Below, piece by piece: positions 1 through 13,636 of a DNA stretch of 44,749 nucleotides. A program made the position numbers and the translations under genes. Location: assembly GCA_012932865.1 (NCBI GenBank), contig SAXG01000009.1, forward strand, positions 1 through 44,749, written 5' to 3'. Origin of the DNA: Amylostereum areolatum. Its lineage: Eukaryota > Basidiomycota > Agaricomycetes > Russulales > Stereaceae. Every line of letters begins with the position of its first letter. Position 1 is the first letter of the stretch. The notes below the pieces were generated by a model. It was not told the origin of the DNA, did no database searches, and saw only the letters and a list, made by a program, of their open reading frames with translations.

Positions 1-1
1 A

Positions 2-1518
2 TTACCAAACCTCAACCAACCCACATACCAGACGTGGTGGAACTTCTATTCCAACCGTACGCGTGAAGACGGAGATGGGCGGCCGATCTCGCTCACGCTT
101 TCCAACGTCACCCAAGGAAATATCTTGAACTTCCATATTATCGCTCCCCCCTTCTGGTGCAACATCGTGGCCGATTCAGAGGACGTTATCTACCGCGGCA
201 TGCTTTGCAACGCAACAAATTCTAACCCCGAATTCTTTGGAACAAAGTAAGCGATATATGTGCTCTATGTCTCGTTGCCATCCCTTAACTTGTACCATAG
301 TCTCGTACCAAATACCGATGGTATGCCTTGAATTGTTTAGCAGTGGATGAAAGGCCAATAGGGCGCAGGAATCGACACCTATCGTAGCAACCGCGTGCTT
401 CTGGAAAACTGGGATGTACGTTTTTTCTTACCGCACGCAAGTCATGTGGGCCTTATGTGGGTTGATCCCACAGATTACTTGCGGAGACGACTGTCTCGCG
501 ATCAAAGGCGTAAATTTTTCCAGGTCTCTGGTCCTTTCTGTTTTCGGTTGACCCTTTAGTAGAACTCTACCAATGTGGTAGCTAATAACATCACTTGCCG
601 CGGAGGTAATGGCGTCGCGTTTGGATCGCTCGGACAATACGTGGGCCTGGTGAGTAAGCTTGTTCATATTGCCCTCCTTGTGTCCTTACAGCTATGTCAG
701 GACGATCAAGTCGAGAATGTGACCATAAGCAACGTCAGGGTACGTCGCTCCCAGTCAAGCCTCCTGGTAACAAAACATGAACTGACGCTTACTAGACCGT
801 TCGCCTCGATTCAGCTATCCAGCCCAACATGGCATCCGGTGTAAGGGATATGTCGAACTGAACGACGTGGATGTTTGTTCATTTCCATGCTTCAGGTCTA
901 TCTGAAAACGTGGACCGGTTCTGTTAATGGCGAGCCCCCTACCGGTGGTGGCGGAGGCGGAGGTGCTTATTTCTGTTCAGAGAAGTATCCGACCCTGCGC
1001 TCGGTATTCAAACAAATTGCTTCACCAGGTTTCGTACGGAACGTACTTTTGAGCAACGTATCCCTCGACCGCGTCGATCTTCCCACCCATCTTTATCAAA
1101 CAAACGGGGGGCACTCGTAAGCACTAGCCTTATTCTACTTCGAGTTCCGGCCGTCCTCATGTCTATTCACTAGCGATGATGTGCCATCGACTCTCCAATT
1201 CAGCAACATCACTTGGGTAAATTGGACCGGAACATCCACAGGTAGTGAGAGTAAGCGCAATCCCCTCCCTCCTTCCTATCTTGACCCTCATCGGCCGCTC
1301 TATAGTTGTCGAGTTAGACTGCAGCCCTGCAGTCCCTTGCCCAAATATGGTATTCCTGAACTTTAACGCCACGCCTCCGGCAGGAGACGCTGCAGAGTAT
1401 TCATGCAGCAATGTCATCAACGAGACCGGACTTCCTTGTACGTCTTTATACACCTATGACAACGCCAGCCATACCGTGTCGCTGACTATGTTCTTCTCCA
1501 ATCACAGCGTGTACTTGA
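2..1518 (+). CDS. Glycoside hydrolase family 28 pectinase (exo-polygalacturonase-like), 5' truncated by window edge
   Basis: Secreted-type GH28 enzymes hydrolyse galacturonan or rhamnogalacturonan backbones of pectin with a beta-helix fold. The N-terminus lies before the window. Frame-consistent exons: 2-246, 301-320, 369-415, 474-509, 563-649, 701-739, 796-840, 896-962, 1029-1116, 1174-1250, 1306-1437 and 1508-1518, all with GT-AG introns of 48-70 nt; stop TGA at 1516-1518. Family signatures after splicing are NTDG (exons 2-3), GDDC (exon 4), then GGNGVAFGSLGQY and VYLKTW. Where classical polygalacturonases have Gly-His and Arg-Ile-Lys, this protein has Gly-Asn and Tyr-Leu-Lys, so substrate and activity may differ. 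From memory, this variant is common among basidiomycete GH28 proteins. The last exon encodes only four residues, so the 3' end is a little less certain. Confidence 0.88.
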
Positions 1519-4500
1519 GATGGACAACACGTCATCGACATCGAAGCATTTTCGCTGTGCTCGCTGTGATCCTGGACGTTATATGTCCGATATGTACATA
1601 TGACGAGGTCGATTGTCATCGTCTGCTGAACTCGTGGTGTCCAATACCAGCCATCGTCGTCTCTCTTCCCAGTTCATTCATCATGGTCAGCCGGCGGTCG
1701 AAAACTTTCAGCAACGGAACAGATCGTAAGTCCGACTCCGCCTTTCTTCCTGCGCGATCGTTCTACAAGCACGCTCTTGGCCTCTCACACCCGCCGCGTG
1801 CTCAGCCTTCAGGCATGGGCGTTCTCTCTAGAGCCTTCTCAGCTCTCTTACCACGTGTGAACTCCCTCAAGGCTATCACGACAGCATCTACCCCTGGGAT
1901 CGTACACTCCACAAACCAACTTCTGTTCTACCCCGCATCCGTTTGGTTCTCGCGAGTCACTTGGCGCAGCTACCACTCTTGTGTGCGTGTATGCTGACCA
2001 GCCATACACTAGATGCGGTGATTCTTAGGACCAAGTGACTCACGCGTCCAATTCAACAGGGTGCGGTACCTGCGGGTGTCAAACTCACCTCCTTTCCCTG
2101 CACGGTTGTCCCACACCGAAGAGCCTGGTCGTATCGCCTTCCGTTTCACTTTCCCCTGCACAGCCTGAAACGTTCAGCTGACAAAATGACGCGATTCCAG
2201 ATACACGCTCGTGGCACTACTTGAAGACAATGTGCGGAGGGAGGCAATCCAGATGAGCGGAGTTGTGTTCTGTGTCGGAACAGGGGACAGGAAAAGACGA
2301 AGGAAAAAGAAGCACGACCTCGTCTGCATGCCCTCGGAGGCCTAGGAAGGTCCTCGCGATACCTGCATACTTCGCCCGCACGAACCTGCGGACGAACGCA
2401 GCACGAGGCGACCAGGAAGCATTGCGAGCAGACGCTCTGACCAGGGCAAGGGATTTGCGCCGATCCCGCCGTCGGGGCTCAGGAATGTCGATATCCTTCT
2501 TTCAGCAGGATAGCAGCTTCTTCTATCTCGATTTGGGTGAACGATCCTGGCCTCGTTGTGCTGGCAAACCTAGCCCGCGTAAAGCATACAATGCGTAGGT
2601 AAGTTCCAACTCTGCTCAGTCGGGCATCTTAGGTTACCCGTGCACCGTCCCCCCCGGAACGACCGCGAAAGGTTGTTATTATTCCTGCTTCAGAATCATT
2701 ATCAGCACATGCTGCTTTTTTACGTCCGACAACAGCGCCCCGAGTCGTGCATCTTGCAGGCAATTTGAGGAACATTTCTGTTGACCCCCGCGCACCCGCG
2801 GCCTCGCATATACCTGGTGATTCATCTGACGGTGGCGTCGTCGGTATTCGATCCATCACTGTTTCCAAACGGGAATTTCTACACAGGAGCGTGGTTTAGA
2901 GGCGCTACCCTCGTCGGCAGTCAATGCTGGATATCTTGCATCGTGGCTCGTCTCCTGCGATCGAGCCTGCGCGCTCTGCATTATAGGGAAAGTATGACCA
3001 TACGTGATCAATAGCTAAGGCCGGCCTCGAGTTGGATTCCCTCGGATTTCATGCGCTCCTCGGGCTCGTGTTTGACGCGAACCGGTGAGTTGTGCTTTGA
3101 GTCAATGTGGCGTCAAAACTATGAGCGCATTCCCATTCATATCCCCGTCTATGTGCTCCTCGACCAGGATGCCAATGGTCAGTACTCTCTTCGATGCAAA
3201 GCCAGACACGCGCTAAATAGGATCCACACACACAAATCCTCCCTCCGTCAAAACGCCTAGATTTTCGCTTGTACGCACTGGGCCCCTCTACTTCCTCTCC
3301 ACCCAAAGTTTCAATCTCGGTCGACATCAATCGCGACGGTCGTGCGACTGGTTGAAACCTTATAAATTCCTGCTACCCTCACGCTTACGATCTTCTCAAA
3401 GGTTATCTTGCTATAATCCATCATGCTCTCAATCCTTCTTTTCCAACCAGTCTATAACTGGGGGCGAGCCACCTCATCACGCACACGAAATGAACCCGGT
3501 GTCTCGGCCAACGGATACGAAAATCGAACTCCGACAGTCCTCAAGAGGCTTCTTTCTGTCTCTGCTTCTCAAAGCAGGCGTTTGGGTCAGGTTCTCTGCT
3601 GACATTTGCCTGAGAGGTTAGCAGCGATGCGCGCACGACATTGGGTGGAGCAGCAAACTCGGTGCCGAAAGCTCAATTCTTTGTCGGTCGTTTTTTCTCG
3701 TGATCGCACCGTGACCTTGAGGTCGCCGTTCTAGGGTTGTGTTAGTGGTACTTACATGCGTCAACATCTCAAAACCTCAAAACCAAGGGGGGCGTTCGGG
3801 GGCGGGTATTTTAAGCTTGACGGGCGAAATCGCCGTGCGTGCTCGCCGAGTCCCTGGTCCACTGATCCACAGGCTGGTGAGTTTTCAAAACATCTGAGTG
3901 TGATATTGGGCTCGGCGTTACGCCGACTGCAAAGGAAATAACACGTACTCCCTACTTCCGACCCCCTTCACATACATCCTTCTCTCGGCTTGACTCAAAC
4001 TTGCCATGGTCTCCACGCTGCGAAGTCAGAAGTCCGTTGATGTCCACATGGTTCCAAAAGTCGACGACTTTACATGCATGGCGCTACCATCCCGGAGCGG
4101 CGTTAGTCGATGTTCTACATGAAGAAGCCGACATCGCGCCGGTTAGATACATTGAACGCACGTGCCCACGTGACCGCGACGCGCGCGCTTAGCAATCCAA
4201 GGCGAGTCGGGCGAGATTTCCCCACCGCCTTACTCCTGCCGAGAATCTTTAGTGTTTACTCTCACTGGCTGCTGTTCCCCAAATTAACATCCCCAATAAT
4301 TCATCCAGAGGGTATGTAGCATGTACTCGATCCATCAAGGACACGAAAAAGCACTGACAACTAACGTACAACGAGACAGTCACCGACCACAACCCACACT
4401 AGATCGAGATGGCGTACGTATACGCGAGCTGAGATGAATGGCAAAGGGTACAGTAAGGAAAGCTCGAAGATACGGATTCCCGAAACCATTCCAGTCCCGC

Positions 4501-4578
4501 TCCTCTAATCCCCAGTATGAACAAACACTCTCACGCCACATCGGCCCTACGACAACCGTCGTCCAGGACGCACAGCAA
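1519..4578. other. 3-kb interval without a recognisable gene
   Basis: No frame gives a recognisable protein. There are exon-like scraps on the + strand, for example an open stretch ending in a clean donor at 3085/3086 (reading ...HALLGLVFDANR) and another reading IPIHIPVYVLLDQDANG before a GTCAGT at about 3178. They could be exons of an unrecognised intron-rich gene or remnants of a decayed one. Part of the right side is the 3' flank of the NADPH oxidase gene. Confidence 0.4.
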
Positions 4579-6779
4579 TCAGAAGTTCTCTGCAGATATA
4601 AACAAGCCCTGTCAGCATGCATACCGGCGGACGGACACGACAACGCTATCCCCACGAGGTTTATCACAGCAGCCAAGGCGACCATGTAACCGTGCGAACA
4701 AACGCAAAGGGATGCGCAGAAGGCGTAGAAGATAACGTGGAAGATAACACGCACCCTTGCCAAAGAAGAACCGCGTGCCGGAGGGCGTCGAGTACTTGTT
4801 CGACATCTTGTGCAGCGAGCGCGAGAGGACAGCAGGACCACAGAAGAACTATTGAGACCGCCGCGTGAGCACAAATCCCTTCCTAAGAATGAGGGCCGAA
4901 AGAGCTCACCACGCCGACGTCAGTCTCAGGGTGCTTCTCTGAGATTGAGCCAAAGACGCGATCCCAGTTCGGACGACCAAAGTGAGTGGGAGCACGGAGG
5001 GAGGTGATTGCATCCTTTTCGGCGCCGACATCTTGCACGATGATGTTGTTCATATCATCTTCCTTAATCTTGGCCGTGAGATAGATGTTGATTTCGATCC
5101 GGTTCTGGGTGTCTTGCTCCTCGATGGCGTGCAGGAGCGAGTGGAACCATTCAGCGACGCCGAACTCACGGATGACCCAGGTGAAGTAGACCTGAAGGCA
5201 CGGGTCAGCGAGATCAGCAGAAGGGAAGGAAAATGCAACGTGCCTTGGAGAGCCGGGTAGGCTTGGAGGAGTTCATGTTGTTCATGCGGTACCAGATTGA
5301 CTTGAGGATCGAAGCGAATGGTGTAACACCAATACCAGCACCGACGAGAAGAACGGTCTCGTAGTTGAGGAAATCCTCAGACGCGGAACCGAAGGGACCA
5401 TCCACCATGATACGAGGTAAAACACGGTTCAGTGGGGGGTTCTGCATGGTACCGACGACCTTGCCACCCGCCGCGCCACCTTTATCCTTAGTGTCGAAGT
5501 CGCAACCAAGGGATTTCGCGAGCGCAGAGGTAAAGTCGCCGACAACACGGATGTGGACGGAGATATAGTCCTCCTCGGGGGCGCTGGTGAGCGTGAACGG
5601 GTGCCACTGGAAGTAGGAGATCTGAGGGCAATTGATGAAGATGTATTGGCCGGCGCGGGTCTTGGTCTTCTCCTTCTTGATCTGGATCTCAACGACCTTG
5701 GACGGGTGCTGGATAACCTTTGAAATGTAGGTGCGGTGGCGAGAGCGAACCTCGCGGAGAACACGCTCCGAGATCCAAATGACACCGCCGACAAGCCAGT
5801 AGCGCTATCAAAGGCCATCAGCTCTCTCTTTGTTTGACGGTATGGGGAAAGCGTACCCAGAAGACACCAATGGTGTTGAACGAGCAGTAAGGGGGACGGT
5901 CGGGCTTGATCATGCAGAACATGCCGTGCAGCTGCCAGTTGATGAAGAAAACGATGAACAGATGGTGGGAATACCAGAAGCGCTCGAAATGGGCACGGCG
6001 GTTCTTCTCGAGGGCGAACCAGACCATGATACCGAGAGCGGCGGTCATGATCCAGCCAGTGAGACCGGGGCCGGTGGTGAAGTTGGCCAAGAGGAAAGCG
6101 ACGGACTTCTCGCCGCCAGTCTTGGCGTCGGGGTCGATCATGGCAAGCTCACTAAAGTTGACCATGTGGGCGACGATGTGGATGACAGAGCCAGCAACGA
6201 TGGACCAGGCAGTCGCCTTGTGGAAAGTGATGTTCTTGTCGAAGGGGATGACATGATTGAGGGGGGTACGACGGAGCATGGAGATGAAGTTGCGGCAAAC
6301 GGGGAGGAGGATGAAGATGACATCGAAGTGAAGCACGAGCGCGGCAGAACGAGCGATCGCTAGACAGTTACGCCACTTGAGTGAACAGAGAACGGGAAGA
6401 ACACGATTTGCTCACGGAAGGTGGGTCCGAAGGTGGTGTTTGAGCCGACGAGGTTGTCCTTGAGGCGATAGTGAATCATGCCGAAAACGAAAGCGATAAC
6501 GTGGAAGAAGACCCAGACGAAAAAGAAGATCCTGCGACCACCCTCGTTGATCATCCAACGGTCCCATTTGTCCTGCCAGCCACTGGGCTTGTAGGGGGTG
6601 GAACGAGGACCGGAAGTGTTGGAACGCTGGAGGCCCTGAAGACGGCGACGCTCGGTCTGGTTGCGCTGGAGATGGCTCGGCTGGTCTCCGGGGGCATAGT
6701 TGGGGAGGTCGGGGTGCATGGTGAGCGAGACGGGGGTTGGGTCAGAAAAGTCGAAACCGGAGGAACGCTTCTTGTCCAT
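4579..6779 (-). CDS. noxA: NADPH oxidase A (gp91phox-like catalytic subunit)
   Basis: Transmembrane flavocytochrome that passes electrons from NADPH via FAD and two hemes to oxygen, giving superoxide. In fungi it controls development and differentiation. Six exons: 6416-6779, 5857-6359, 5244-5804, 4910-5191, 4755-4848 and 4579-4589; the phases join to 604 aa. Seen: ferric-reductase transmembrane domain with two His pairs spaced as in the family (about H168/H182 and H253/H266), FAD motif HPFTLTS (about 357), NADPH motifs VDGPFGS and GAGIGVTP (about 423-451), FFCGP, and C-terminal FFFGKENF. The last three residues come from an 11-nt exon after a 165-nt intron. Intron 4 (5192-5243) starts with GC instead of GT. 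The soluble N-terminus of ~85 aa lacks EF-hands, which favours NoxA over NoxC. A long antisense frame at 5830-6363 is a shadow. Confidence 0.96.
5192..5243 (-). other. GC-AG intron in noxA
   Basis: Joining AAG to the exon that begins GTC TAC requires the donor AAG|GCACGT; no GT donor keeps frame and homology. The acceptor is CTTCAG. GC-AG introns are a known minor class spliced by the major spliceosome. Confidence 0.8.
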
Positions 6780-7523
6780 TATGAATGACCGTTTGGTGGT
6801 GAGTACGCTACGACGAGGACCGGCCTGGTTCTATGGGGAATACGTCGATAGAGGGGGAAAAAAAGAGAGGAGGATGTGAAAGAAAGGAAGAGCAGCAAGC
6901 CTGTGCTGGGGCGCTGAGGGCTGAGGGAAGAGTTGAGGAAAGAATCGTGAGCCCTTTTTGATACCAGGACGCGGCGCGCGGTCACCATGACATCTCCCGT
7001 CAAGTCCAGCCCCCGACTCGCCGGCGCAAGGGGGTCCCGACCGCTCACCGCAGCCGCGACTCGCGACTCGCCCTCTCGTTCCTCACACCTCTCGTCGCCA
7101 ACTCATCGCATTGCTTTCGCCGCCTGTTCCGCAGCCAACACCCGCACTTTCGTCCACTTACTTTAATTACTTAAATAAGTATGCAACACTGTCCCCCTGC
7201 GGTTCCAAAAATAGTTATATCCTTCGCATCGTCGCAAGCTTCGCTGCAAACGCACGGCCGATCGTTCGGCTGATGTCCCATCTCCATGTACAACATACAA
7301 AATTGGATACAGAAACTAGAAACGCACAAGTAACGACAACAACGCAACCAGGCCAATGGAAGGAAGCACATTCGCGCTCCAGTAAATCTTTGTTGTCTTC
7401 AAGGCGTCCCTAATAGAACGGCATCCACTACTCGCCGCCTTGGGTGGCGTTCAGCGCACGGCACATGCATCCTGGCGCTCGACGACGCTTCAGGCGCCAT
7501 CTGTGTACTGTTCAACGCCCACT
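6780..7523. other. Intergenic: noxA promoter side and 3' flank of the DUF6534 gene
   Basis: No supported gene. The part next to noxA (about 6780-7110) is pyrimidine-rich on the transcribed orientation, as in many basidiomycete promoters. The remainder is AT-richer 3' flank of the upstream gene. Short frames on both strands show no recognisable features. Confidence 0.5.
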
Positions 7524-9851
7524 CTATAATAGGAATAGAAACACGCAACGTACCACGGCGGAGAACGACACCACGCTCGAATTAGACAATGCTTGAGAGC
7601 GAGAACGGCCAATGGAGCTTGACGGTAGCCTCTGGGGGCGGTTCGCAGACGCCAGGGTCGGAGTAGACACCAGCGAAGGCGAAGAGGGGAACCGCTGCGC
7701 AGATCTCGTGGGTGGACTTCGGGCCAACGGAGGTGGCGAACATGGAATATAGCTTGACAATTGACTTGGACTCGACGGCGGGCGCAGAGATGGACCATGT
7801 GAGGCCCCTACACTCAGATGCTGGACCAGTGACTGCGAGCGAGAATACGAAGTCTCAGTCTGCGTATGTATCCCGAGGCCTCGGCCAATGGCAGGTGTAT
7901 ACGCTGTAGGTATCGCAGCAGAGCGGAGGACACAAGACGCGACTATGCCAGAGATGCCAGAGATCTCGACCTCGTTGCCACGTTTGACCTCGTCTCTTAA
8001 TGACTTGCGCGCGTTTACCCTAAACAACGGTTAGCCAGCAAGAATAGGTGGGGCGAACGATTGCTTTACATGGTTAGAAAGGCGTTGGAGTATACTATAA
8101 ATATGGGTGGTAGAGGTTGGCACACAAGACGTCGATGAGGCAGAAAGAAGATGTGCTTACATCGTCCCATAACAGCGTACACCCCTATGGACAATCCCTT
8201 GTTCGGGATGGTGAGGAGCTAGAATAGTAATGAGATGAGGATCGTTCGTTGAACGTGAGGTGCTGACAATGATCAGGTTGGCTAATGTACCGAGACTGGT
8301 ACAGAGCAGATTAGTACTACGAAGGGAGTACGGGAGACTTCGGGAGAGGGGACTTACCACGGTACGGCACCGGTGTGGAATGTGAGCGCCTAGGCCTCAA
8401 GTCATCAGCTAGTACCAAGCGAATGACAAATCAACCTACAAGGATTCGTGCCACGACATTACGATGGCTGGTCAAGGAAACAAGTCAGTCAAGGAACGTA
8501 CGAGCTTGTTGGAATAACGTACCGCATACTGTCCTCCTTCTGTTTCCAAATCAACCACATCAAAGCCCCCGTGATGAGGCAGTCACAACCGGCATGAAGC
8601 CCGACCATGGTGTTGTAGATCGTCTAAACGGGTGCAGATTGTCGTGAATATCGTGTTCACGGACACGAGCTCGTACACGTACAGCGGTCGAGTGAACCGT
8701 GTGAAAACTGAGGTTTTTGAGGCTGGTGGACGGGTAAGCGAGAGTGTCAAGTATCGTATGAGGGCTATGCATACATACGTGATGATGCCAACGCCTATAT
8801 TAATCGTAAGTCGCGTAAAAAAGGGCGCACAACCAGGACTTACTGTAACCCAGAGCTGTGGACGACACCAGCTGTGAGTAGATGTTTCAAACATGAAGTG
8901 AGTAGAACGTACCCAACCCACCAGCGAGCGGTGAGGCCTGACACATTTGATATCAAAAGGAATTGCCTGACTTCATGCGGAGGACTCACAATCAAGCATG
9001 CGAGAACTCTGTTGCCATGGCTGACTGATACAACCCGTCAGTGAACATGTAGTCCCACCTCTTCAAACACGATATACGCACACTTCCACACCCGTAGAGC
9101 AAAAAATCTGATCGCAGTTATTAGCCTGTTTGCCTGAATTACACACGTGAATGACCAACCCTTGGCACAACGCTATGAGAGTGCACTATTGTAGCATAAA
9201 TCAAAACCATTCAGTACCTCGGATCAACCCAAGAGTCGCTCACGTTGACCACAACCCCAGCTAGAAGCTGCCAGGGAATTTCCTTGTCCGGAGGGGCCCC
9301 GAGGTTCGCTCGGTGTTGGACAGCATAATAATATACTGAGAAACAACCCATTGTCAGTTAAAGGCTTCGCCATCGAGAGAGATTCTCACGAGTACAACAC
9401 ACGAGAACCTCTTGAAGAAAGTCAAGGAACCTTTGTACACGCTCAGAAGAAAGAGGACACGGGGCAAGGTTGTCCAACGCACCAAACGCATGCGACCTAA
9501 CGGAAAGTTCAACAAAAGTACAGGTGATATATCGTCAAAGGGAACTCACTAGCAGCTTAAGTTTTTTCGGGTCGGTCGGGTACATCTAAATGCTCGCGTG
9601 AGCTGGAGAGGGGCCAGATCCATATGGACGACGCACGAAAAAGTAAACGCCGGTTTGGCATGAGTATGCTGTCGTGGACGTGTCAGTGTCAATAGTCGCA
9701 TACACCAGTCAGAATCTTACCCCCGCAGAGGCTGCACGAGCACGGTTAGGGGGAATGCATGACGAAGGAGAATAAGACGGAATACGCACTATGCACTGAT
9801 CAACACACCGACGATGACGGGCCCGATTGAGATACTCTGTTCTGCTGGCAT
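7524..9851 (-). CDS. DUF6534-type multi-pass membrane protein, 21 exons
   Basis: Function of the family is unknown; members have about seven membrane segments and a variable cytosolic tail. ATG at 9851. Exons: 9790-9851, 9721-9731, 9637-9668, 9550-9585, 9483-9496, 9390-9430, 9244-9335, 9160-9185, 9084-9107, 8990-9020, 8913-8937, 8844-8855, 8779-8794, 8683-8722, 8523-8623, 8440-8467, 8358-8389, 8268-8295, 8161-8218, 8070-8094 and 7524-8019. Every junction keeps phase; the total is 409 aa. Family landmarks in order: N-terminal GPVIVG, MYPTDPKKLKLLVACVWFLD, PWQLLAGVV, QGFFALRVW, GLHAGCDCLITGALMWLIW, TGAVPCLG, and YAVMGRLYSNAFLTMVNARK. Four exons are 11-16 nt. The Ser/Pro-rich tail after NARK is the least certain part; another splice choice could end the protein near 7577 in a different frame. 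Confidence 0.85.
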
Positions 9852-13399
<3,548 letters not shown>

Positions 13400-13636
13400 G
13401 TTGGCTTGGATGCTAGTTTGTATGTTGCAATGTTATATGTATCTCTCGTTTCACGATAACGTTGTGTATCCTTCCAATGTTCGTCGTGTTAGTACTAATG
13501 ATAGTGTTGAAACCAGGAGAATCAAAAGGCGAGGTCCATTAGATTCGAGTTGCCTGTTCATCGAGATTATCCACGGCTACACAATTAACGGGCAAACACA
13601 GAATGTCCACAGTAACGTACACAGCAGGCGTATTTG

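Noticed and set aside
1245..1997. 250-aa + strand frame overlapping and running past the GH28 end
   Set aside because: Its first part is real GH28 exon 11. The continuation past 1438 lacks family similarity, and splicing at 1438-1507 gives an immediate, sensible stop.
5830..6363. 177-aa + strand frame
   Set aside because: Antisense shadow of noxA exon 2, which has strong family motifs.
7572..7800. Alternative C-terminus of the DUF6534 protein in another frame (ending ...HWPFSLSSIV)
   Set aside because: Needs an additional unproven splice; kept only as an alternative to the simple open tail ending at 7524.
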